NCBI GenBank assembly: GCA_022497155.1
Contig: MU385738.1
Span: forward strand, 372,001-436,000
Source: Whalleya microplaca
Lineage: Eukaryota; Ascomycota; Sordariomycetes; Xylariales; Xylariaceae
Length of the DNA: 64,000 nucleotides
Reading direction: 5' to 3'
The position numbers were made by a program, and so were the translations under genes. Below the pieces are notes generated by a model, which was not told where the DNA came from, searched no databases, and saw nothing but the letters and a program-made list of their open reading frames with translations. Each line of letters opens with the position of its first letter. Positions within the stretch are counted from its first letter, which is position 1. Shown piece by piece: positions 23,206 through 34,904 of this stretch.

Positions 23206-25571
23206 ATGGATGACATACAGGAGTTCTGTGAGAAGTGCAAACTTCTTCAAATCGATGATGCGGCTCTTGGGGGCTCGCAATGCAGTTCCGCTGATGGCAG
23301 CTCCTACTTGGTGTTGGACGACCAGGATAGACCGCGCGAACTTGATACGGGCTATCGTTTTGAGGACTCGTTCCCTGAGCTACCTCGTCTAGCCGCCGGC
23401 TGTCACTGCTGCAAATGGTTGATGAACACCTTGCGAGACAAGCTAGAACCTCGAGAGGATGCCCACAGGGTGATATTGTCGTTGTCATATGTCTGGAAAC
23501 TGCCTATTACAGCATCTTTTCCTACCCTGCCACCCGATCGAGGACTGGCAGCGCTCCTGCTTCAAGTTGATTTCATGCCCACAGCACCCAACATAGGCCA
23601 GAAAGAAGCTTCACAAGCACGCATCTCGTTCGATATCGATTCTATATCAGGTGTGTTCAAATACATGTTGGCTTTTATACTTCCATCGTCTTGGAAGACA
23701 CGCTGGAGGCCCTAACCTATACGTACTATACTTGCTTACAATTCCTTTCAGATTCTTGTATATCATGGCTACGATTAGAGCACTCTCCAGAACCGGACAT
23801 TTTAAATGTAAAAAACATTGAATGGATGAAAAAATACCAACAGCGTGAACGGAAGAAATGGGAAATACTCGACCATACGCAGGGAAAGAACCCTTTCCTT
23901 CCCACTCGTTTAGTTGACCTAGGGTCAGATGATCAGGATCAACCATCTCGACTTGTCCTTTCAAAAGACATCCTCAATCTCAATTCCACCCTCGAGATTG
24001 AGTATGCTGCACTGAGCTACTGTTGGGGTCCACCTGCTGAGGCGAAATTCCAGTTCAAAACGGAACCGGTTACACTAGCTGAGAGACTAACCTACATAGA
24101 CATCTGTAATACGACGGCGGTCATGAAGGATGCTGCAAAAGTCTGCAAAGCCCTCGGGATACGATATCTGTGGATCGACGCAGTGTGCATTGTGCAGGGT
24201 GACACGGTGGACTGGGAGCGAGAATCCAAGCAAATGAGTCTAATATATACAAACGCAACGGCCGTCATAGCTTCCATATCCTCGAACTCGTGCCACCAAG
24301 GGTTTCTCGAAAGATCGAAACAGTCTATGCATGTCCATTTCCATTCGCGAATAAATCCAGGAGTCTCTGGGCACTACATACTGCGGTATAGCCAAGTGCT
24401 TGGAAACGACAGCGTACGTAACCCTATGTTAACGGACATTGCAGAGTCTGTATGGGACACCAGGGCTTGGACATATCAGGAGAGCGTATTAGCTCGATTC
24501 ATAATCATGTTTGGCCGCAGAAAGATCCATTTGGTGACGTCAAGGGGCGGTATCAGTGAAGGCGAGAAAACCTTCATATATAATTTCGATCCAAAAATTC
24601 CACTTTTAGATGAATATCTTAAGGGTGGCAAACATTTGTCGAGTAAATTCATTCATAACAATTGGATGGAATGGATCGATGAATTTTCCAACAAGAATCT
24701 GACAAACCCAGATGATAAGTTCCCTGCTCTGTGGGGAATAGTGGCTTATTTTCAGGACCTCCTGCAGGATCGCTTTGTCGCAGGTACATGGCTTCAAGAT
24801 CTCTACCGTGAGCTATATTGGTCAGTATCACCAACATGCACAACTATCAATGAATTAGTCAACAACTTATCCCACCCAGATTGCATCGCACCATCCTGGA
24901 GTTGGGCAAGCCGCAATCAGGGTATCAAATTTAGCTATTATTACTTCTCCATGCAGACCCACGGTCTTGTAAATTATCGATCTGAATGTGAGAACATCGA
25001 GCCAGTCGTCACGTTGGACGGCAGTAGTGCAGACCCTTTGGGGAAGGTCAAGCATCATACTCCCGTAAAAATAACGTCACGGTCACTTTGCGTAGCAGAT
25101 ATGCCGCAACGTTTTCAGGATAAGACTTTTAGAAGCCCTTTGTGGCAGATCAGAGATGAAAGTCATGAATACTTGGCTGATTGCAGTCTCGACTGGGACG
25201 ATGATGGCTTGGTACAGAGTCGTCCGTTAGAATTACTGCTGCTTGGAAGTTGTGTAAAGAAGACAGAGGCAGAGGCAGAGGCAGAGGCAGAGGCAGACGA
25301 AGGCGAAGGCGAAGACGAAGACGAAGACGAAGACGAAGACGAAGACGAAGACGAAGACGAAGACGAAGACGAAGACGAAGACGAAGACGAAGACGCTCCA
25401 AAGAATGACCAAAGATATGCCTGGGGAATCATTGTCACTAGTCCTAGTATGATTGCTGATGAGGATAACAGAAAGTACTACAGAGTTGGCATTTTTTATT
25501 CTAATCCTATGGATGGACCTGGATTGGCGTTATTCAATAACTGTAAAACGAGGACTATCAGCTTAAATTAG
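23206..25571 (+). CDS. HET-domain (heterokaryon incompatibility) protein with acidic repeat
   Basis: Two exons (23206-23650, 23752-25571) give 754 aa; the intron 23651-23751 has GTGTGT, branch CCTAACC and TTTCAG. The N-terminus has CxxC pairs (EFCEKCKLL, CHCCKWL) typical of the leader of many HET proteins. The HET domain spans about residues 230-390: YAALSYCWGP, then TAVMKDAAKVCKALGIRYLWIDAVCIVQ, then WERESKQMSLIYTNATAVIA. Further on, WDTRAWTYQE and PSWSWAS are standard for the family. HET domains act in non-self recognition and can trigger regulated cell death. At residues ~655-700 a hexanucleotide microsatellite encodes an (EA)n/(ED)n acidic run. The gene appears intact. Confidence 0.92.
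25266..25394 (+). repeat. coding hexanucleotide microsatellite (GAGGCA)5 then (GAAGAC)~14
   Basis: About 130 bp of in-frame 6-bp units encode Glu-Ala and then Glu-Asp dipeptides inside the HET gene. Length change in steps of 6 bp would keep the frame. Confidence 0.95.
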
Positions 25572-25739
25572 ATCTCATTTACCCTGGCTTTAATTCATTC
25601 AATCATTATCCATCATAACGAACGTGAGCTACGAATATTATCATAAATGATGGTAATTATATTTCCCAATTGGAGTCCCAGGGGACAGTGGGACTAAAGC
25701 TGTGGGTGAGACTTGTACAGTTCTAGGACTGAGCTCTTT

Positions 25740-27497
25740 TCAGAAGTCGTTGCGCGGATGAAATGTCAAAAAGGGTCCATCGTGGGCCGAGGTGAAGATG
25801 TCGTAGGCCTGAAATACCCTCTCACTTGCGATGACGCTCTCCCGTGGCTTGCCCGGCGGCCCAGTTGCCTTCTCGAAGTCGAAGTGCCACAGCGTTTTGG
25901 CGACTGTGAGGCTAATCTCCAGATAGGCCAATGCCTTCCCAGCACATGCACGGGATCCAATGGAGAAGGGAGCAAAGGCACTCCGAGTGAATCTTGTGTG
26001 AGAGGAAAGGAAACGTTCCGGATTGAATGTAAAAGGATCAGGGAAGTATCTTTCATTGTGATGAAGAGCATAGATGTTGACGCCAACCTGCGTCCCTGGC
26101 GGAATGATATGTCCGTCGACAATAAATGGCTCGTCTGTCTGTTGCGTATTTTCGCGCCATAATGTTCCCCCAATCGGTGGTGAAAGTCGTAATGTCTCAT
26201 CAATACAAGCTCTGAGGTATCGACAGTTTGTAAGTTGAGCCCCCCCTTTAATATCGGCGCTTGTCGCAAAAGAAGTGCGAATCTCTTCGACAAGTCTTCG
26301 ATAGCACTCTGGATAGATAGATAGGTAAAAGAATAAGGCGCTTATAGCGGCAGAAGTTGTATCGGCTCCTGTTTATTCCATGGGATTAGCTTATGACATT
26401 CGTCAAGAGACATTGAGTTAGTAGGAGGGCTAGCAGACCTGCCGGGAAAAAGGAGATCGCTTCCGTCCAGATCTCTTGTAAAGTAATGCGGTCTCCATCT
26501 GGGGCATGTAAAGAATCCACCATCATTGAATACAAGTCAGGCTTTGCATGCTTGTCTTCAGCAAGACGGAACTTAATCATCTTCGTTAAGGTTTTCATGA
26601 AGCTTTTGCCTTGCAGCACAGCTAGGAAATAGAAGAGGATTTCCATTTGAAGCTTTCTTAGGAGCGGGAATTGCATATAGACGTTCATGCGATAACTCGC
26701 AATCGCAAGGGCCTGAACAAGGTACTGATGGATCGGATCAGACTGGAGATTTAGGGGGTACCCAAAGGCCAGGTGCCCAATAACATCGATCGTGAGCTTC
26801 TTGCATATTTCTGTCATGTTAATGGTTTGGTGGGATTCTTGGCAGGCCTTAAGTAATTGCTCGAGGAAGATATCGATTTGCTCCGTCATGGTGGGCTCAA
26901 ACATTCGCATCGAACGTTCAGTCACTGCTTGACCAACAAGCTTACGCTTTCGTCTATGGACATTCTTGTCAATGGCATTGAAGGTACTCCACGCCCCTGG
27001 TGTGAAGTTTCCGGCCTGGTAGCAGTGGGATTTAGAAACCCTGTCGTTCAGGTAAATATCTGGTGGTTCAGTAAGCATGCTATACATGGATAAGGAAATT
27101 AAGCCTGAGATTGTACCATTTAATGCTGTAGCAGAGTTGAAGACGAGTTTGTTTGGACCTTGTCTTAATACTGGGCCTACACAAATGGATTAGATGATAT
27201 CCAGGTGAAAAAGCTGGGGAATACGCAGTGACGAACCATACTTGATATGGTCTCGCCATGTCTTAAGATGAAGTGTTTTCTTCGCTGCGTGCAGGCCACC
27301 ATAGGCGTCTGTTACCTTGGCAAGCAGAGGTCCTGGGTATAGTGCTAGTGGATGAAGTAGCATACGATAATCTCCAAGGAGAAATAACTGGCAAACATCA
27401 GTAGAGTTCTGATTTGCCCATATCATATGCTTACATAGACTACACCCAGCCAAGTGGCATATTCTGCAACTGTGACTAATGTCCCTAGTAGACTCAT
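25740..27497 (-). CDS. cytochrome P450 monooxygenase (microsomal)
   Basis: Five exons (27435-27497, 27237-27387, 27117-27176, 26439-27059, 25740-26368) sum to 1524 nt, or 507 aa, with all phases matching. Exon 1 and the start of exon 2 encode an N-terminal membrane anchor (MSLLGTLVTVAEYATWLGVVY, then LFLLGDY). The hinge HPLALYPGPLLAKVT and the C-helix region (WSTFNAIDKNVHRRKRKL) follow. The I-helix AGADTTS sits across the exon 4/5 junction. ETLRL provides ExxR, FTFNPERF the PERF-like motif, and FSIGSRACAG the haem loop with its Cys ligand. Donors GTAAGC, GTTCGT, GTACAA and GTCTGC are mostly weak but give the only consistent frame. It resembles fungal secondary-metabolism/xenobiotic P450s; no synthase gene is nearby and the substrate is unknown. 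Confidence 0.88.
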
Positions 27498-29056
27498 GCT
27501 GGCAGAAAGTCATAGAGGACCTAACCCCGTCACGGTTTAGGAAGTGAGACTGGAGAGATAGCGCCGGTAAGATAGGTATTCTACAGAGAAATCGTTCAAG
27601 GACATGAGCTGGAATAGGTTTCTGAAGAGGACAGAGCCGATTAAGGTGTATAAAACCAGTCTAACCTGTAACTAACATCAAGGTTATATCAACATAATAC
27701 ATTTCCAATGACAGCCCAGCAAATTCCAGTGTTACAGCGTAAGCGCGTAATCTAGTGGTCCATAGCTTTCCTCAGGTGAAAGCGACATAGAAGCATCTGA
27801 TGATCATCCCGGAGTAGGGAAGTCAGACCGATCCGCTATTTGTTGGAACGGCCCTTGCAGTTGCAGGAGGGGCTGAATTTTTGTTCTGCAACTCACAACC
27901 AACATGGCTGCATGGTTGGAGGACAGGGTCGCAATGCAGCATGCAGAATGCCATGTTAGTGCGGTTGTCACCTCCCAAGATACCTAGCATATTTCACAAC
28001 TGCAAGATGCAAAACCTTTACCAAACGCTAAAATATCTTCTAGTTATTACATCAATTTTCAAGATGCACATATAGTTAACTTTGGGCTCTTGTAGCCTTA
28101 CAAAGACGATGCTAGTACTACCAGATTGCCAAGATATGGTCCAAACGCGTGGCGAAAGACAATGCGAGAACAGTCCTTTGGCATTCTTAACTTAGGGTGC
28201 ATTCATACTTATGTAGCCTCTATGTGAGTACTGGGGGCAGATATTGGGGGCTAAAACACTTGGTTTGGCAATATCAAGTACTTGTGGGGATGAAATATGT
28301 ATGCTTGATGAAGATGACATTCTGATAAGTAGGGGTTAAATTCTTTGGGAAGGCTTTATTCAAGCCGAGCGAGATCCCAACCCGATTATCTAGGTGAAAG
28401 TGTATGAGATACTCTATCTATCTACCGAATATTTCTACTATAGAGTCTGACAGCTACTTTCTCGTACAAACGACAGCTCGGCCCCATGATTTTGGAATGG
28501 CGATATAGCAAAGCGAAGGGCATATTACCTCCTTACGATATCGAGTCACTAGACGGGCGTCGCGCACCGGAGCACCGACGCATGGTACGTATATGTATTT
28601 GCAAATGTGTGCGTGCGTATGCGTTCGAAGTCAGATGGAGTAGTTGCAGAAGGCACTCTTGTGTTTCCCTTTGGATTACAGAGTATACTCAGCTACACGT
28701 GCTGGATACCTAGAATGAGGATGTTGTAGTCAAGGTACATATAGGGAGATAATTCAGCAGTCTGTCATAAGCGTGCTCGGTGGCACTTAAAAACACTACT
28801 TCTCAATATTCTGGCTCATCTTCTCTTTGAAAGACATGTTTCTCGAGGAGGGTTTTCAAGTCCGGCCCTTGCTTCTCCACACTCGACCCAACTAAGCTAT
28901 CTTGCCTGATGAAACCATATTAGTAGCCTAATATCCTTCCTTGATCTGCAAAATCCGAATATCCTGCTACACCAGGGTATTGCAGTGACTTGTAACTGTT
29001 GCTGCAAGTTCCAAACTTTCTGTTCAGCTCCTCATTTCGTGGGACCAGAGCCCGAA

Positions 29057-29353
29057 CTACTTTGATTTCGGGCAGGTCTGTAGACAATGCCTGCAAATTA
29101 ACCCGAACTTTATCAGCACCTCACAGTTACAATGCCGACACGTGCATTGTGTCCATTTTGGTTCTGGTTCTGGTTCTGGCGTTTGTGGAAGTTGTGACGG
29201 TTTTGGGTATAGGTGGTCGACGTGTCTGTCGAGATGCACAATATTTTGGTCTCCGAAGACAGTCGGGTCTATGGACGAGACGATGTTAGTCTGTAACTGC
29301 TTACTATGGACCGGGCTCTCACCTTGACTTGGGGTTTTGTAACCAGTAGGCAT
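29057..29353 (-). CDS. small Cys-rich protein, hypothetical
   Basis: Two exons, 29323-29353 and 29057-29268, are joined by a 54-bp intron with GTGAGA donor, ACTAACA branch and CCATAG acceptor, giving 80 aa. I do not recognise it. The middle is Pro/Glu-rich (PEPEPEP). The C-terminus has a dense Cys pattern (CTCRHCNC, then CRHCLQTC), which could bind zinc. There is no signal peptide. The intact reading through a textbook intron is the main support; the unspliced frame is also open, so the evidence is modest. The ORF at 29452-29733 may belong to the same transcript. Confidence 0.35.
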   Translation of the reverse strand: MPTGYKTPSQGESPVHSKQLQTNIVSSIDPTVFGDQNIVHLDRHVDHLYPKPSQLPQTPEPEPEPKWTQCTCRHCNCEVLIKFGLICRHCLQTCPKSK

Positions 29354-31082
29354 CTTGTCGAGTCTTATGTAGTAGCGCTCGGTGATATAGTAAGATGTGG
29401 CTTTAGTTTAATACTAGCCGCATGATATACAGGCTTTTGGCGACTTAGTTACTAAGCGTTGAGATAAAGACAAAGAGACAGGCTGGGTGGCACTATGAGA
29501 TTGAGGACTTTTCGTGAGAATATATACTTGCTTACCCTTCGCTCCGCTTCCGAGAATACTTGGGTGTGATGGTGCTTTCCAACGTCAGGAGGCTTGATCA
29601 TCTTATGTGGGCAATGACTCAGGAATGAAGAGGCGAAAACATGCAAATCATATGCGTAGGATTGTATGTCTCCTGACGTTGCGACTAATAGTTTGTCAAG
29701 TGAAGAGTCACTGGTTTCACAAGGGTCGGCCATATTTCCTACTACATCTTCGAATATACATCTTCTTTACATATACTGGGCGAATACTTGGCTGGTTTAG
29801 TCGAGCAGTGACTGCCTACTGGAAAGAGTGGCCGCGTGAGTGGGATATGTTTGTTCTTATAACTGTGTGAATCATTGCTGTTGCGAAGCATAGGTCGAAG
29901 AATACGTTTGAATGTTACTTGTACCTCTACTCTACTGCCTCTTCAAGGAATTTTAAATTGTATACAATGTACATAGGCAGAGAAGACTGTCTGCTCAGCT
30001 CGCATGAAGTATCAAGCTGGTAGGCGAAGAGCATCAGCGACAGAGCAATCTACATCAGCTTCGTGGACTCTGGCTTGGCAAGGTAGTTATATCTAGAAGT
30101 TGTGTCCGTGTACATTTCGCTACAGTCGCTGACTGACAAGTGCACATACGGCTATTATGACTTGTAGGTATGTTGAAATATCGCGACTCGATGGGTGGAT
30201 TTAGTGTCAAAGTCATGGTTTTATACTGCAGCTGCTAGATTTGCAGGCTACATTGACCACTGCACATCCTCTCAGCCTCCGAGTCCCTGACACAAAGTCA
30301 ACCTTGAGTTTCACTTATATTCCGAAGCAGTCCAACATAAAGTCTAGATTATGTATTATGTTTGACTTGGGCGGAATGACTAGCTCCTGGCATGTGAGAG
30401 AGCTACCAATTGGGTTCCCTATCGAGCCATCACATTTTCATCTTGGATGCACTTACATATCAAGTCTGATAGGTAATACCTATCGGCATCATATATGTAT
30501 AAGACAGTATGTACTAAGTATATATTAATTGGATAGCTTGAATGGAAATGAAGTATGTTTGAAGTAGAACAAGGACCTTTTTACCAGGTTTTTTTTTTGA
30601 CGGGCATCCATCTTTTCAATGTCTAGATTATTCATTATAATACCGAGTAGATCTAATCTTTATACATAGGTTGTGCGTGAGGTTTATCAGATCGTCTGAT
30701 TATGTACATAGAAGCACCCCTGATCGCGATAACGGCTGTGCGTCTGTGGGGAAAGTGAAGCTAAGAATTGCCCTTTCAGGTAAACCGTCGGTCTACGGTC
30801 GGTATACCCCTGCAACGGAGGGTGCGTGAACGATTACCCGACAATGGTATGATGCAACAGGCCAGAACAGGAGAAGAGGGCCGAATGGTTAAGCTGGAGC
30901 TGCTCGGCGAGTCAATTCCCAATACCGAACCAGTCAACAGGATCTCGGGAATCGTTCGACACGAGCGCAAAACAATTACCGTACTCACCGCGCACGCACA
31001 CAAAACATATAGTTTCCGTGTTATTTTTTTATAACTCTTTTACTCTTTTCTTTTTCCCTTTGTCCCCAATCCAATTGACACT

Positions 31083-31129
31083 CACACCCTCCCCTCTCTC
31101 TCTCCCCCTCTCTCCCCCCCTCTCTCATC
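31083..31129 (+). promoter_or_regulatory. CT-rich leader just before the AAT start codon
   Basis: A long pyrimidine tract (CCCTCTCTCTCTCCCCCTCTCTCC type) runs up to the ATG at 31130. Such tracts are common in promoters and leaders of highly expressed filamentous-fungal genes. Confidence 0.6.
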
Positions 31130-32925
31130 ATGATTCCTGCCATCCGAGTCGCTACCCGCCAAGCTGCGGTCCGTCGAGCATCGGCCTTCAGCTTCCATGC
31201 TGTGAGAGCTGGATCCACCTGGGCCAATGTGCCTCAAGGTCCCCCTGTACGTTCCCGCTGACTCACCTGCCTACGAAGTGAAGCTTGAATATGATATATT
31301 TGTGATATATCATAACGCCTCTATACATATAAATAAAATATCGCATGTACTGACAGTTGACTCTAGGATGTGAGTTTCCCTGCCTTTTATATTCGGCAGT
31401 CGAATTGCAATAAGCCTCATGGGACTAGACTGACTTAATGTTTCTTGCGCTGCCTACCAGGCCATTCTCGGTATGTACACCTTTACTTACAAATATATGT
31501 CACATATAAAGTAAACAAATATGTGAGAGCATCCAATTGACCATGTATGTGCAGGTATCACCGAAGCTTTCAAGGCCGACTCCTTCGAGAAGAAGATCAA
31601 CCTCGGTAGGCGAACCGACCTCTATACACATTCGCCTACCCCGCCTGCTGCTGTCCCTATTGTTAGTGTCGCATAAGTAGGCCAATGCTCTAACCCAATG
31701 GCTCTATAGGAGTCGGTGCCTACCGAGACGACAAGGGCAAGCCATACGTCCTTCCTTCTGTCCTTGCCGCCGAAGACAAGGTCGTGGCAGCCCGCCTGAA
31801 CAAGGAATATGCCGGCATCACAGGCGTCCCCGAGTTCACCAAGGCCGCCGCGCAACTCGCCTACGGCAAGAACTCATCCGCGCTCGAGCGCCTGGCCATC
31901 ACGCAGTCGATCTCCGGCACGGGCGCGCTGCGCATCGGCGCCGCCTTCCTGCAGCGCTTCTACCCGGGGGACAAGACGATCTACATCCCCACGCCGTCGT
32001 GGGCCAACCACAAGGCGGTGTTCAGCGACGCCGGGCTGAAGGTCCAGCAGTACCGGTACTACAACAAGAACACGATCGGGCTCGACTTCGAGGGCATGCT
32101 GGCCGACATCAAGGCCGCGCCCAAGGGCAGCCTGTTCCTGTTCCACGCCTGCGCGCACAACCCCACCGGCGTCGACCCCAGCCCCGAGCAGTGGAAGGAG
32201 ATCAGCGACGCCGTCAAGTCGCAGGGCCACTACGCCTTCTTCGACATGGCGTACCAGGGCTTCGCTAGCGGTAACACAGACACGGACGCCTTCGCCGTGC
32301 GGCATTTCGTCGAGCAGGGCCATGACATCTGCCTTGCGCAGAGCTTTGCCAAGAACATGGCATGTCTCTTCCTCCCGTGTCCCTCCCTCCCCTTTCCATT
32401 GCAACAAGATTGAACACCTGCCCGCTGCTAGGCAATGAGATGGGATGATGCGCTAATATCTATTGTAATTAATAGGGTCTCTACGGCGAGCGCGTAGGCG
32501 CCTTCAGCATCGTGGCGTCGAGCCCCGAGGAGAAGGCGCGGCTGGACTCGCAGATCAAGATCCTGGTGCGGCCGCTGTACTCGAACCCGCCGATCCACGG
32601 GGCGCGGATCGCGTCGACGATCCTGAACGACGCGGGGCTGTACGCGCAGTGGCTGGGCGAGGTCAAGGGCATGGCGGACCGCATCATCACGATGCGCGCG
32701 CTGCTCAAGTCCAACCTCGAGAAGCTCGGCTCCGCCCACGACTGGTCCCACATCACCTCCCAGATCGGCATGTTCGCCTACACCGGCCTCGACGCCCCCG
32801 CCATGGAGAAGCTCGCCAAGGAGCACAGCGTCTACGCCACCAAGGACGGCCGCATCAGCGTCGCCGGCATCACGAGCGGGAACGTCGGTCGGTTGGCCGA
32901 GGCCATCTACAAGGTCAAGGGTTGA
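31130..32925 (+). CDS. AAT1: aspartate aminotransferase, mitochondrial
   Basis: The PLP enzyme interconverts aspartate/2-oxoglutarate and oxaloacetate/glutamate in the matrix (malate-aspartate shuttle). I place six exons: 31130-31246, 31367-31369, 31461-31470, 31555-31605, 31710-32359 and 32476-32925, totalling 426 aa. Exon 1 encodes a presequence rich in Arg and Ala followed by WANVPQGPP. Exon 2 is only GAT (Asp), exon 3 is ten bases, and the join restores the conserved [21 protein letters not shown] binds the cofactor phosphate region, [12 protein letters not shown] is the aspartate-binding loop and SFAKNM carries the Schiff-base lysine. The last intron (32360-32475) begins GC rather than GT and splits [10 protein letters not shown]. 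The C-terminus ends AEAIYKVKG. Length and motifs match the family fully. Confidence 0.95.
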
Positions 32926-33421
32926 TCGGGTTGGGTTGGTTGAGACACAAGTAGATGGTTGGTTGGTTGGCTTGTTTTTTGGCTCTCGAGCAAGTCGGGA
33001 GATAAGATGAGACGAGGCCTGTGCGGTTGCGGTTGCGTTTGGGTTCACACTCGGCCGCGAAGGGAATCAGCTAGCAGCTAGCTGAGTAGATTTGCAACAG
33101 ATATAAAATCCGGTGCGTTACGTAGGAAACGAGTGTATTGTACTTGGGATCAAGACGATTGCATATGGGGCAGACAGGCAGATAGAACGAATGCATGTTT
33201 GATATGTTCATACGATGTCTTTCTTCATTGATCAATTGGATTGGGTATGTGGTGTATGTGTTATTAGCTTTTCTCTACTGGTTGGATATTACTACGTCCT
33301 CTTCTCGCGCCTGCGTTGGGTATCTTCTCAGTAGTATATATGTATGGCCTTTGGACATATATATGATTTGCCATCCATTGAGCAATCTCATCTTCTTCAC
33401 CTCATTATCTCCTTATCCCTT
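32926..33421. other. intergenic between convergent genes
   Basis: This is the 3' flank of AAT, with GGTTGGTTGGTTGG near 32940-32965. A frame open over the next gene's end (33195-33620) is low-complexity and not supported. Confidence 0.5.
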
Positions 33422-34653
33422 CTATCCCAATCGTTCCAAATCTCCTCTCACCTCAGTAAGCCTCGCCTCCATCTCGCCCCACACGCGAGCCATCTCGCGC
33501 ATCGTCCGCTCCTTATTCGCATCTCCCCCTTTCTTCACCACCCCCTTCCCCTTTCTCTTCCCCCTACTTCCCTTCTCCTCATCCCCATCCTCCCCCTCCC
33601 CACCAACATCAACCCCATAATCCGCCAACTCGCCCTCGCGCGCCTTCATCCGCTCCAGCAGCCTCAGCCGCGCACCCCCCAAATGCCTGCGATAGCTCCT
33701 CAACGCGCCCTGCGCGGCCGGCGGGTAGACGTCCCGCCGGGCGTCCCAAAGCAGCGCCTCGACGGCGAGCGCGAGCGCGCGCGCGTCCAGGGCCGCCTCC
33801 TCGGCGCGCAGGGCCGTCGACCGCGCCGCCGCGCCGTGCTTGGCCTCCAGCACGCGCACGAGCCCCCGGATCGCGCGCGCGTGCCGCGCCAGGTGCGCCG
33901 TCAGCGCGCTCGTGGCCCGCTGGCGCGCGCTGCGGAGCGTTGTGTTCCGCGCGTGCGCGAGGTCGGTTAGGAGGGCCGTGGTCGTGCTGGGGAGGGAGGG
34001 GATGGAGCGGTGGATGTACGACGGGTTCGTGGTCGGGTGGACGGTTCGTGCTAGTTGGTTCGCTTGTCGTGAGAGGCGGGTGCTGAGGAGGGTTGTGAGC
34101 GTCGCGAAGTGCGATTCTAGCGCGCTGAGGGGCGGGCGCGAGAACAGTAGGGTTAGGGCGCTTGGGGTGAGGGTGCTGGCTTTGGCGAGGAGCGAGGAGA
34201 GCAGCACGAGCAGGTCGGCGAGCTCGGGTGGTAAGGGGGCCCCTGGCGATGTGGAGGTCGAGGCTGTGACCTGTGAGGAAGGCCGCGAGCGCGTCCGTCG
34301 GTGCTGCAGGGCTTGTTGGGCCTTCGAATTGGTTGGCGCGGGAGCGGTGTCGGCCTCGGGCACGGCGGCGACGGCTAGGGTGCGCCGGAGGAGGTGCTGC
34401 TTCGTGGCCTTGAGGCGGTGTGCCTTGAGCTCCTGGGGCGGTGACATAGGTTAGTTCGTGTGTGCTCGGTCCATACTCGGGGTTCGGTATATGCTGCGGC
34501 AGGACTCACTTCACGGATAGCATCGCGCTTCTTCGCCGTGCGGTCTCTCTTAGTCGAGGCGTCGTGGTTGAGAAGCGAGCCGGTGAGGGTCTTGTATACC
34601 TTCTCGAAGTCGGGGTTCTTCTTGAGCACGGCATCGTCTATGGGCGGCAGCAT
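33422..34653 (-). CDS. conserved helical protein of unknown function
   Basis: Two exons, 34510-34653 and 33422-34432, give 384 aa; the intron 34433-34509 has GTGAGT, branch ACTAACC and CCCCAG, phase 0. The N-terminus MLPPIDDAVLKKNPDFEKVYKTL and the following charged KKRDAIREELKAHRLKATKQHLLR are typical of a family seen across Pezizomycotina for which I know no function. The rest is Ala/Leu/Arg-rich and predicted almost entirely helical, with a coiled-coil-like middle and an acidic/basic linker (GEGEDGDEEKGSRGKRKGKG). The C-terminal helix (TMREMARVWGEMEARLTEVRGDLERL) is also typical. There is no signal peptide or transmembrane segment. Exon 2 is strongly GC-rich, with long shadow ORFs on the other strand. 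Confidence 0.75.
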
Positions 34654-34904
34654 CCTGAAGCTCGCAATGGGGTTCCGTATAGTGTGTAGCTGGTGTTTAT
34701 CCTAGTGTTTGGGGTATAAGTTGGTAGATCATCTGTTCACGATGGTGGTTGACCGCATGTTCGATGTACTTAATTGGTAGAAGATTGGGAGGGATAACGC
34801 ACTGTAGGATATTCGGGTGGACCCCGCGTCTATCGATAAGGTTAGTCGGATCCACGAAGCTCGAGCGCTGTCACCTGATTGATTCAACTCAGATAGTTCA
34901 TCTC

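Larger units (their letters stand above)
27498..31129. other. 3.6 kb intergenic, one small spliced candidate gene
   Basis: Apart from the candidate at 29057-29353 (minus), I see only short ORFs. An ORF of 93 codons at 29452-29733 (minus, MADPCETSDSS) ends near a GTAAGC donor and could be an upstream exon or a separate small gene. The ORF at 28486 ends at a GTACGT donor but finds no convincing partner. Confidence 0.45.

Noticed and set aside
25150..25438. Antisense ORFs of poly-Ser or poly-Leu-Arg across the acidic repeat
   Set aside because: They are mechanical translations of the hexanucleotide repeat on the other strand.
21562..27497. A secondary-metabolite gene cluster around the first P450
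   Set aside because: No backbone enzyme, transporter or pathway regulator is present next to it.
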